64,000 nt of DNA from Smallanthus sonchifolius (lineage: Eukaryota; Streptophyta; Magnoliopsida; Asterales; Asteraceae). Below the pieces are notes generated by a model. That model saw nothing but the letters and a program-made list of their open reading frames with translations, was not told where the DNA came from and did no database searches. This document shows, in pieces, positions 47,500 to 57,186 of this stretch (position 1 is its first letter; every line of letters begins with the position of its first letter). The DNA lies in assembly GCA_023525975.1 (NCBI GenBank), contig CM042029.1, positions 67,613,429 to 67,677,428 of the forward strand, given 5' to 3'. Position numbers and translations under genes: made by a program.

Positions 47500-48815
47500 A
47501 AACTTTTTTTTCATAAATCAATTCAATTCATGAATGTTAAATTTTATTTCTTTTAAATTTTCTTTATAGTTCTCTTAATCTTCAACATATATTACAAAAT
47601 CAAAAATTAAAAAAAAATTAGAAAATGGTGAAAATTTCAAAGTTAACTTGAGAAAAGAGGAAATGATAGTACATCAGAAATGATCTAAATGCCATAGACT
47701 GCACATATGGGAAATGATTGCGTCATGCTTACTTAATTGTTTAAATTGTTATGTTTTTAATCTGCTTGTTTACAAGTAATTTGAATTGTCAGCAGGCTGT
47801 ATGCGTCTTTGAATCACTAGTAGTGTGGAAACTAAATCTAAATTACAACTGTGATTTGAACCCATGTTTGCAAGTGTGTGTGCGTAAAAGAGTAGAAAAG
47901 ATCATTATCAGATAAAGGATGTTAGATTTTGGCAATAATTTTCTTTTGAGATCAGTTTCGGGTTATGTCATTAGCACAATTAATGCGGTTCATCTCACTG
48001 CCCATACTCACAAGTATGTAAGGAGAGATTGAATCAAGACATGTCTCTACATCAACCGTTGAGCATGTATTCACCCTTGAATCACTCCTGATTCATTGAA
48101 ATCAAATCCAAATAAAAGTTGGATCCCCTTACCTTATTCAAACACCATATATATTATCCTGAATCATCATACCGATATTCAATGAAGAAAATCAAATGAA
48201 ACCAAGACATATGAATCACTCAATTCTAAATCTTATGATTCCTGATAATCCTTATGGATTCTGCTTGATTTTTCCTGTGCTAATTGATGTAACTTTATTC
48301 AGAAAATTTAGAGAATCATTGGGAAAATCTTAGATGCCTTGAGATAGTGCAATTTACATTATTGTAGCATATCAGTGGGGTACACGTTGTATATCTTATA
48401 ATTAATACCTTAATACACAAGAAAATGATACAAAGATGCTTATAGTTTCAAATCTTATAATATTGTCAACTTGAATTACTTGTTTATGTGCTTATTATGT
48501 ATGAATAAACAGTAATCCATGACATGATCCCATATTCTTTGATGTTTATAGTGTATCGTTTTTGCTAAAAGATAGCCTGATATGATCCTCTGCTCGTGTC
48601 TTTGATCAAGAATAGTTTGTGTGAATATGTGTTTATTTATATCTTGAAAAGATCAAAAAGATTTTAAGTTTGTGTACGGTTCTTGTTTAATCAGAAAAGC
48701 CAAAAATATTTGTGTTTAACCTTCCTGAATTGATTTTGAATCCTCGTGATTGAACGTTTTTATCTTATTCGTTATTTGACTTAAAATCTTCATAATTTGA
48801 GTTGAAATTTGTGGA
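47500..48815 (+). other. Copia-3 pol-ORF spacer, non-coding
   Basis: AT-rich; no open frame or repeat of note. It corresponds in position to 23130-24213 of Copia-2 but shares no obvious sequence or tandem repeat with it. Confidence 0.7.
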
Positions 48816-48822
48816 ACACAAT

Positions 48823-48966
48823 GCGTACTTGCTAAGTGCGCAGGAATTAAACCTTGTGTACTTATAAGTACGCAAGACTTAAGTCATGCGTACTTGTCAA
48901 GTACGCAAGAGTTAAGTCTTGCGCACTTGCTAAGTACGCAAGACCAATATGTGTTGGGTATAAAAA
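48823..48966 (+). promoter_or_regulatory. Copia-3 internal dyad cluster and TATA box
   Basis: Four dyads of the LTR word lie in 48823-48943: TGCGTACTT/AAGTGCGCA, TGTACTTATAAGTACGCA, TGCGTACTT-GTC-AAGTACGCA and TTGCGCACTT-GCT-AAGTACGCAA. 15 bases on is TATAAAAA (48959-48966), then a leader-like CT-rich stretch. The order and spacing repeat the LTR promoter of the same element and match the arrangement in Copia-2, supporting an internal promoter for the extra ORF. Confidence 0.65.
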
Positions 48967-49477
48967 CAGGAGTTAGAAAACTTTCGGTTCATTCAAACCT
49001 TTTCTCCTGTGATATTCCCTCCGACCATTTTCCTTAAAAATTTCGAGTGTTCCAACCGGATTCTTCGTCCCGCTCATTGTTTAATCATCATCTAACATTT
49101 ACTTGGTGAGAATCTTGGTCCGTATCATCCATTAAATCCCATGTGTTCGACCGATTCATCGACGGTTTTGAGTGTGAAATTATTGACCAATTTTGGTGTT
49201 CTAAATGCAAATTAAGACCTAAAACTTGTTAATAATCACTAATCGAAACCTATTGACTCATAATTTGTCCTTAACCTGGTTTGATTTTTTCCTTGACCCT
49301 CGATTGCCAGTTGGTTCAACTGGGTCGTCTTCTAGGTCAAACATTTGACGGGTTTAGCGGTTAGTTGCGGTGGATAGTGGTCCCATAGGTCTTAATCAAG
49401 TATTTCGACCTTGTGGTGACCATAATCCACGGCAATGTCTCTCTTCTGATTGAAAGTTGAGATTTCTGGAATTTTGG

Positions 49478-49583
49478 CTAAGTGCAAGTCTTGCGCACTT
49501 AACAAGTACGCAAGAAGTAATTCCTGCGTACTTGTTAAGTACGCAAGAACAAACTCCTGCGTGTACGCAGGACCAACACTTAG
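49478..49583 (+). repeat. Copia-3 second leader dyad array, ahead of the extra ORF
   Basis: TTGCGCACTT-AAC-AAGTACGCAA near 49492 and TGCGTACTT-GTT-AAGTACGCA near 49526, plus a half-site pair near 49558-49571. It lies 120-220 bases before the extra-ORF ATG, like the leader array before gag. Confidence 0.85.
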
Positions 49584-49700
49584 CAAAAATGCCTAAGTCT
49601 GAAATTCACTTCATTGAGTAACTGCTATACTGAGTCATGTTTATCCATTTCCAATGATACGTGTTATTCTGATTATGTTTTCTGTGTGTTTTTGCATATC

Positions 49701-52635
49701 ATGGATCGGTCGTTTACTAACGAATTCAACCTGTTAGCTAACACTGAACCAGAATGAAAGGGTGCAGCGTTGCAGTACAGAGACATAGTTGATTTCTTGA
49801 ACCGTTCAAGAATCAGCTACGCCATTTCTGCTGACCCGATCGTGTCAAGACCCTATCTCGAGCAATTTTGGGAGACTGCGGAGCACGATTGCACGGTAAC
49901 CCCCAATGTTATAAGGGCTACCGTTGCTGGTCATGCTATCGCGTTCTCTGAAGATACTATAAGAAGGTTTCTTCAATTTAGAGATCTTTCGACCGACCCG
50001 ACAGCCTATTCAGGCTACTTTGTGGACGGCTGTTGGAGACAAAGAATGGGATATGTCGGTGCGAGGGACTATGCTTCTTACAAGAAGATGTGGGTATTAG
50101 ATCAATGGAGATATTTCGCCCACGTCATGATCGTGTGCATCTCATCAAGGAAAGCTAGTAAAGATGCCATGGGTCATGACCTTGCAGCAGCCATGGTTGG
50201 CCTTTCTCTCAATAAGGGCTACAACTTCTCCTGCTACATTTTCAAAGCCATCAATGACCAGACCAACACAGCGGAGAGGTTTCGGTTCTTATTATACCCT
50301 AGGTTTGTGCAACTATTGATTAATGACGCGTTGCCAGACCTACCTGCTACAGGGGAGAGGCTGCAAGTAAAAAGATTGGACAAAAGAGTATTCGCACAGT
50401 TCCTAAGGCCAGGCAGTGTAGATCCTACCCCTGCGCATATAGAACTCTTTGGCCACCTCATCAATGAAGCATATGTGGCCCCAGGTGACTGAAGATGGTA
50501 CAGTCACGACTCGGAGCCTGAATTGAGTGAACACTCCGACGAACACTCAGATGAGCAACCACACGGAGAGGAAGTGGAAAGTGATGATGGATCGTCTGAT
50601 GATAGAGACGATGAAGAAGGAAATGATGGTACTGAGGGATCCGACTCTGAAGCAACTGAGTCTGATTCTTCTGATTCCGATGATGCACCATCGCAGGCAC
50701 ACCCAAGGAGAACGGCAAAGGTAACCCTACCTGAGTCGTCCTCCAAAAGAAAGCGACAATATTCTAGCAGCGAATACGAGCCAGACTCTGACTCTGACGC
50801 TGCTATACAGATACAAAGAAGGGAAAGCATTCATAAGAATAGGGCAATAGGCAACAGCCTGCTATCCCCAGTGAGGTGGAGGCTCAACAGCTAGTACAAG
50901 TTTCAGCTGTTAGTCCTGATTCAGCCACCACCCCACCTTCACAGCAACTGTATCGTAGGAGGAGGAGGCCGCAAGTGCAAAGTGAAGTGGCCATCACTCA
51001 AATCACAGAGGGGATTCCTGTGATAGTGACCCTCCCTACCACAACTACTCAGGTGGCGGTGATTACTCCAATTCTCACGGAGTCAATCACCATCACCCCT
51101 ACCATTACCCCTACAACACTCATCACATCAACAATACCACCCACCACCACTGAGCCTTTAAGTCAACCCTTCAATTATGGAGATTTCACACAAGGGTTTT
51201 ACTTTGATGCCATATTCTCCACCCCTATTCACAATGTCGAGGCGTCATCATCCAGACATCCTGATCCGAATGATGCACGGATAGATGTTCTGGAAACCCA
51301 AATTGCTGACCTGACCAAGAAGCTTGATGCTCAGGGGGAGAAAGAGAAAGAGAAAGAGAAAGAAAAGAGGTCTACTGGTGATGAGTCGTGTCATCCTGTT
51401 GACTTGACTAAGGATGACGACAAGGACAAGGATCCCGAAGCCGGTCCTAGTGGAGGTGAGCACCAAGCTTTAGCAATTGTGCCAATCTCTGCTGTTCCAA
51501 TGGCTCAGGGGGAGTCTACTCATCAAGAGGGTGGTGATACCTCTGGTGGTGGTGATAACAAAGGAAAGTCAGTAGCTGAAGTGCTTGAGGACTTATCTAA
51601 TGATGAGATCCTATACCTAGAGCCTGACTATTCCAAGGAAGCACAGATCGATGCTCTCCTTAATCTGGAAGAAGGAGAGATCGACTCTGGTGACGATTGG
51701 GATGATGATGAGGACGTTGTGATCGAAGTTCCCAAGGGTGACGGGGAAGGAGAGTACGAGTTAAAAGATGGAGAAATCTTTGAATTTCCATCCTTCGAAG
51801 CTCCGCTCGACACAGGTTCAGTCGAGCCTGCTAGTACTGTTGAGGCGTCGACTGAAGCCTCCCTACCGACCCTACACCTGTGGACCTAGAGGCACCAAAA
51901 GAAACAGACATGCCTTCTACTTCATCAAAGGGTCCAGCTCCGGTGTGGCAAAAGACGTCTATATTAGACAAACACGGAGCAACAGGTATGATCTTGGCTA
52001 TAAGGTTCGAGGAGGATAAGCAGCTGTTCGCAATCAAGAGATCTGGCGGGGTTCAATACTTGAAACCCACCAGTGAAGCGTTCAGCTCCTTACCCAAATA
52101 CGACCTTGTGAACCTAGCAAACCGAGAGCTGCTGGGTCATTCCAATAACGCAGTGGCGATGGGTTTGTGGGTGGTTCTGCAGCGAGAAGCAAGATCGGGG
52201 AAATTCGATATGTTCAAGCCTCAAGTGCCTAAGAGAGTCAAGGATAAGCACGCTATACATCCTGTGACTAAGAAGCACTTAAAGAAATTGGTATACAAGC
52301 CAGTGCGATGTGAAACTAAGATTCCCCTGAGCAAGTTATCTCAGGATATTCTTGGTGACATGTGGTACTGGTACGTAGATCCAAAGACGGGCGAGGCTGT
52401 GATCATGGGAAAGGGACGTTCAGTCAGTGGAAACTTAGTGCCAAAGGAACTAATCAGAATATTTGATGAAGTCTGCTTCATCAACTTTTCTGTGAAAGAT
52501 CTAGAGGCACTAGCAGTCAGATACTGCGTGTACACTGATGAATGGACAAAGATCCTTGCTTCTAAATATGACAAGGTGATTAAGTTCTGCCTTGATTACA
52601 AGAAGAAGATGGAAGCTAAAGATCAAGTGCTGTGA
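49701..52635 (+). pseudogene. Copia-3 extra 3' ORF
   Basis: ATG at 49701 (MDRSFTNEFNLLA). In-frame TGA at 49755-49757 and 50490-50492, frameshifts near 50840 and 51870, end TGA 52633-52635. The N-terminal domain parallels Copia-2: FLNRSRISYAISAD, LEQFWETAEHD, FSEDTIRRFLQF, HVMIVCISSRKAS and YPRFVQLLINDALP. The middle is acidic (50523-50690), then threonine/proline-rich (51000-51160), with a short coiled coil running into a lysine/glutamate run (51280-51370). The C-terminal domain has FAIKRSGGVQYLK and YWYVDPKTGEAVI. No membrane segment seen. Conservation of both ends with a variable, charged middle suggests two functional domains on a flexible linker. Confidence 0.85.
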
Positions 52636-52710
52636 AGACTGAACTGTGAAGACGGAAGTGTGAAGACTGAGGAATGAAGACCGAAGACGATGATAATCCA
52701 GAGCTGTTGT

Positions 52711-53254
52711 CAAGGGAGAGTTTGTTGAAGCACTTTCCTGTGACAAACACTCTGGATAGAGTCTTAGTTTGTATTTCCTTGTTTGTAATTGTCTTTGTAT
52801 GTAAGAGTCTTTATGTATTAGTTTATCGAGTTGTATTTACTTTTACATATTGAATGTTGCAGAATTCTCTAAGTGTTTTGCGCACTTGTAAGTGCGCAGG
52901 AGAAAGCTCCTGCGTACTTAGCTAGTACGCAAGAATACCTTTGCGTACTTGCTAAGTACGCAAGAGCATTTTGCCCTGCGCACTTGCTAAGTGCGCAGGC
53001 ATCAGGTCTTGTATAAATAGGATAGGTTGACAGAAGTTAAGTACGCAGGCATAAACGCAAATACGCAAATTGTAATCTCTGTACTTCTCTCTGTAACCTT
53101 CAAGTGTTTATAATAGAAAAGAACGTTTAAAGTGATTCTCTTGTTGGTTTACTTTGTTTAGTTTGACTCTCCACCTAGTCACGGGCATTCCACACCCGGT
53201 TCGACTAGTAGACCCACTTGCATGTGACGATCCGCCACACCCGAGGGACCTACA
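52711..53254 (+). mobile_element. Copia-3 polypurine tract and 3' LTR
   Basis: CAAGGGAGAG at 52711-52720, LTR 52723-53254. The LTR dyads near 52880-53000 match those of the 5' copy; the last one is better preserved here (TGCGCACTT-GCT-AAGTGCGCA). Confidence 0.95.
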
Positions 53255-53259
53255 ATAAC

Positions 53260-54138
53260 GATAGTTATGATTAGCCGATAATTGAATTTAATTGTTGTAG
53301 ATGTAGTCTTAATCTCAACCCCATGGACTTTGGTGTCTTGTTCTCCACGTGTAAAAGTAGCATGCAAGGTTGGCATGCTTATCCCATTAGCAAATATATC
53401 ACCAATTTCAATCATGATATTTGGTGCATGATTATTATTTTTTCCGTTTTGAACTCCTGATAATATCGTGTTGTTGGTCAACCCACATGAAATTTTATCA
53501 TAATTATTGGGAGTCTCATCCACATAATTGGCAACCACACTATTTTCCTTATCTTGATTTTTTTAAAAATTCAAACCTTCAAAGTTTTTGGGGTCCTCCG
53601 ATGACCATGCATGAGATCCACCCGGAGATTCATCACCACCTGTAGCCATCGCATAACAACTCATAGCCACCGTGTCACCCTTCAAAAACATATCAAAACT
53701 AGCTGATGATGAAACTCCTGAAGCTTCTTTGTGTTCAACCATTGAAGCTTCTTTGTGTTCAACCGTGTTACCCGTAGTTCCCTCCGTCGCACCACGATCG
53801 GGCCCGGACAATAAATCAAATTCCTGCAATGGTTCTCCTCCTTGAATGGCAACCCCGTTCAAGGCTTTTGTAACCCAAACATAGTCTTCTTTGTTCACCT
53901 CGTTGTCTCCATAATCATCAAAACGAGGAAGTGAAGGATAGATAAAACCGCCATGGGTAGGATGCTCCTCATCCCCGGCTAACTAGTTCCCGAGGAGTTC
54001 TTCCGGTTCCGTTTCGTTTGATCTTAAGATCCTGTGGGTCGGGATCAACTCCGCCGTCGTCTCGGTCGGCAGTTCTATGAACAGTACGTCGATCTTCTCC
54101 ACAAGCCATTTGAATCAACCAAAAGCTTTGAAACCAAA
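53260..54138 (-). pseudogene. outer-element 5' internal region with unknown ORF remnants
   Basis: Reading leftwards from the LTR: primer site at 54136-54122, then ATG at 54109-54107 opening MACGEDRRTVHRTADRDD (46 codons, stop at 53969). A 111-codon frame follows at 53898-53563 (MNKEDYVWVTKALNG, with a duplicated VEHKEAS) and another at 53538-53260. They probably belong to one broken gene. I see no zinc knuckle, protease, integrase or polymerase motif and do not recognise the protein. Confidence 0.5.
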
Positions 54139-54495
54139 TGATGAAGTTATTGTAAGCAATCAAATGGCTCAAGAAATAAATGAAGATATTCAAACGATTC
54201 GAACCGAATGATTCGGTTGGGAAGCTTAAAGCTTACAAATTCTTTAATCAAAATAATCAACTAAAGAACTAAACAACCCTATATCCCTATTTATACTAAA
54301 CAAAGAAAAAGATAAACTAGGAAACAATGATGATAAAATATGAATTTGAAATTTGAATAAATAATAGAAGATATCCTCTTGATATCTTATCTCTTCCAAA
54401 GAAAACGTGGCCTTTCCACCAACTTGAATGATTCACAATTGGGCGCGGGATCCGTGCGGGTTTTGATCTAGTTAGAACTTGATGCTCTTGCATCA
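54139..54495 (-). mobile_element. 5' LTR of the outer element
   Basis: 357 bp, TGATGCAAGAG...CTTCATCA on the minus strand, TATA-like TATAAATAG in the middle. Flanked by GTATG at 54496-54500. Confidence 0.92.
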
Positions 54496-54500
54496 GTATG

Positions 54501-55721
54501 ACCCGTACGCGCATGATGAAACCTGTATCCATTTGACAATGTACGGTCAACAAAGACTCAGGCGCCGCGACCCATTTAAAGAAGGTATGACCCCTACGAC
54601 TTGTATGTCGGCCAAGACAAAAAACCTAATTCATAGCTATTTAAGAAAAGCAACGACCACATAGTTAGGATCATGAATTTGGAGCTATGAACACATGTTT
54701 GGAGAAGAAAGGAGTTCTAGACCTAAAGGGCTCGAGGATTGAAGAGTACACCATTCGACAATTTAGCAACGAGATGGAACATGGCGAACTTTTCACAGAC
54801 CATTCGACAATTTGGCAACAGAGATGTTCCTAGGAAAGAGTGACGGGTCTATGAGAGATTTATACACCACTCTTTCCTTAGACAGAACATTCTGTTTGTC
54901 AGATAACTATATACTGGTTGGAAGTTCCCCCGTACGTTTACTATATTTTCTTTACTGTCTTTTAGTGTATACCCTAAACATTCATAATGGTTTCACCACG
55001 AAGCACCAAGAGATTTATATATCGAAAGTACAAGCGGCGTATCCACCACCCCTTGGATACGTCGTGGCTACTCCATTCTTCCTGTTTTAGTGTTTAGACT
55101 AATCCTTTGTTACCCCGTACCCTCGTCATACGTCACATAACATATATCATTTAAGCACGTAATTCTCATAATCGTGTCTAGGGTACAGGTACATTGTACT
55201 TACTTTATCTTTGGTAGTTCCTAAGTTCGTTCCTCGTCTAAACGCTTTCCTGAACTTGAACCGTACTCGCAGCGTACTGCACTCATAACCGTCATGCTAT
55301 CCTTGCCTTAGTATGTGTGCATATGTGTGTGGTAGTGGTGAAGTTTTTGTTGTTGTGTTTCCATTTGAACGGCCAAACCCACCTATTTATAGGGCTGAAT
55401 TGCCATCGGTGACGGACCGCTAAGCAAGGAGGTAGCGGTCTGCTACCGCCCTTTGCCAGGTGTCCTGCGTGTTGCACACGTAGCGGACCGTTATTCCCTG
55501 GGTAGCGGTCCGCTACCCAATCCTTTTTCGTGAGTCACGTGTCATTCTTTCATTATTCCTCCACCCGTACGTTGCAGACCGCTATGGAAACCGCTATGGA
55601 ACCCGGTAGCGATCCGCTACCGGCTTGATTTCCTTATTTTTTTATTTTTCAGTCCTTTAACTTTGGGCTATTTACACTTTGTCCCCTAGACTTTTATTTC
55701 TTTAAAATTTGAGGTGTTACA
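54501..55721 (-). mobile_element. Gypsy LTR, minus strand, left border unknown
   Basis: On the minus strand it starts TGTAACACCTCAAATTTT at 55721, a start common in plant Gypsy LTRs. It has perfect dyads at 55500-55518 (arms GGGTAGCGG, 1-bp centre) and 55603-55623 (arms CCGGTAGCG), weaker copies near 55431-55447 and 55480, and TATAAATAG near 55385-55393. It interrupts a gag frame at 55722, so it could be a solo LTR. I could not find the other end or a target duplication; part of 54501-55300 may be older flanking DNA. Confidence 0.55.
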
Positions 55722-56455
55722 TAAGGGATTGATGGTGAGTAAGCAGTAGGTAAGGAGCGAAAAGTAGGGTTTGGTTTAGGACGAAAATGGATATCGTTGA
55801 GCTTGTCTTCGACCAATTTGGCTAATCCAATAGCAAGGTCAAGAGAGTTAGGTTTTAAGATTTGAGCAATGCTTCTGGTGGAAGTCCAACGACACAATTA
55901 CTAGTCGTTCGAACTCCGTGACATAAGCGGTGACCGTCGAGGTTTGGCGATGCTTGAAAAGAGCGGCTTGATGGTTGTCATAGAAAGACGGACCGAAGCG
56001 GAGTTCAAGAAAATGGGAGAAAGTGTCCCATATGGTTAACAATCTCTTGTTGTGTAGTTATTTATACCAATTGACTGGATCATCTGACATGCTGAAAGAC
56101 GCCATAGTCAGTCATTGTGGGGGATCGATCTTGTAAAAAGTGAAGTAGCGATCGGCTTGGAATAACCAATCCAGCAGATTTGTGCCGTCAAATTTTGAGA
56201 GGATCAGTTTGGGGGTCGTATTTGAGGTTGTGATATGGTGGGGGTGGGTTCGAAGGAGGCAGCCTAAGTTCTGTTTTGGTGAGTGCTGCAACCAGGAGGG
56301 TTGTTTGCTCAGCTTGAGCTACGATTTGGGCTGTGAGAGCATCAATCTTTAGAGAATTTTTTTGGAACCAGACGAGTGTGCTTCAGCCAAAGTGGCGATT
56401 GACTCTTCAATGGTTTCATTTTCACGACGATGGGGCATTAACATTTGTGAATGAA
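55722..56455 (-). pseudogene. gag: Gypsy gag remnant
   Basis: Minus strand, starting near 56443 (MLMPHRRENETIEESIATL). Pieces include KFDGTN, LDWLFQADRYFTFYKID and WDTFSHFLELRFGPSFYDNHQAALFKHRQTSTVTAYVTEFERL, a clear retrotransposon gag domain. Stops and frameshifts occur near 56340, 56100 and 55850. The frame is cut at 55721 by the LTR to its left. Its own LTR lies immediately upstream. Confidence 0.85.
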
Positions 56456-56469
56456 AGCACCAATGATAA

Positions 56470-57186
56470 TGTTGTATTCGAGATGAACCGGGTCTCCCAA
56501 TAATCCAACAGAGGAAGAAGATAGAATTGTAGGATCGGTGATTACAAGATGGTTCTATTTTAGTTGAGGTTGGCGGAAACAATCACAACTATATAATGTA
56601 AACAGATAAACAAAGAGAATACTGATAAATGCAAATTGTATTGATCTTCAATGTATACAAGATTACAGAGAAAAACTCTAAGGAAGCACAATTGTATAAA
56701 TGTAAGATACAATACATATAAAGGAACTTAGAATCAAGACAGACCCTTGATTCTAAGGATCAGATCAAACATAGACTGTTGATCTTGGACAGTTACATGC
56801 TATACTACTATTGGTAGACAACTAAAAGACAAACTGCAGCAAACAGTTGTATTCAGGTCAAAAGTCTTCTTAAGAATCTTTGCTGGAGACTTCATAAGTG
56901 GTTTGTCTTTAATCATCTGCACCAATAACATTCCTTCTGCTGATAGATGTGTTAGTGTTGTAGCGGAGGTGTCAGTAGCAAAGTCAAAGTTGCTGATGAT
57001 TTGCCTATCAGCAGCATCAAGTGTTTGATGCTGCTGAGAAGCCTATCAGCAGCAACTCTTATCTTCAGCAGATAAGGCTATCCGCAGCATAGTTGTTCAT
57101 CAGCAGGAGAACAACTATCTGCAGTAACTAACCTTATCCGCAGTAGCTTGTTGGTCAGTAGCAATATTTTTGTGGAGTCCGCAACA
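56470..57186 (-). mobile_element. Gypsy 5' LTR of the gag remnant
   Basis: Minus strand TGTTGCGGACT...ATACAACA, 717 bp with TGTTG/CAACA ends. Followed by TTATCATTGGTGCTTTCATTC, where TGGTGCTTTCAT is a usual Gypsy primer-site type sequence, then gag. U3 carries a private repeat of CTATCAGCAGCA/TGCTGCTGATAG words (56937-57165), including a 10-bp-arm dyad at 57011-57034 (arms GCAGCATCAA). Confidence 0.7.

Larger units (their letters stand above)
29501..53254 (+). mobile_element. Copia-3: Sirevirus-like Copia element with extra ORF, split by a Gypsy LARD
   Basis: TSD ATAAC at 29496-29500 and 53255-53259. LTRs are 532 bp each with eight differences (1.5%). Without the Gypsy insert it is about 13.4 kb and has the same plan as Copia-2: PBS, leader dyads, long gag, pol, dyads plus TATA in the spacer, leader dyads, extra ORF, polypurine tract. 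The dyad word (GCGTACTT / AAGTACGC) is unrelated to that of Copia-2. Coding parts carry several stops and frameshifts. Confidence 0.96.
10069..54500 (-). mobile_element. outer compact LTR retrotransposon hosting the whole nest
   Basis: TSD GTATG at 10069-10073 and 54496-54500. Minus-strand order: 5' LTR 54139-54495, PBS at 54136-54122 (TGGTTTCAAAGCTTT, a decayed initiator-Met site), internal pieces 53260-54138, 29377-29495 and about 10444-10883, polypurine tract, 3' LTR 10074-10430. Removing the inserts leaves about 2.2 kb. Its LTRs differ at about 23 of 357 positions, making it the oldest element of the nest. No protease, integrase or reverse transcriptase is recognisable, so it was probably non-autonomous. 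Confidence 0.9.

Noticed and set aside
9051..55726. TAAGG at 9051 and 55722 as target duplication of the minus-strand Gypsy LTR
   Set aside because: The sequence next to 9055 does not begin with TG, so the pairing is probably chance.
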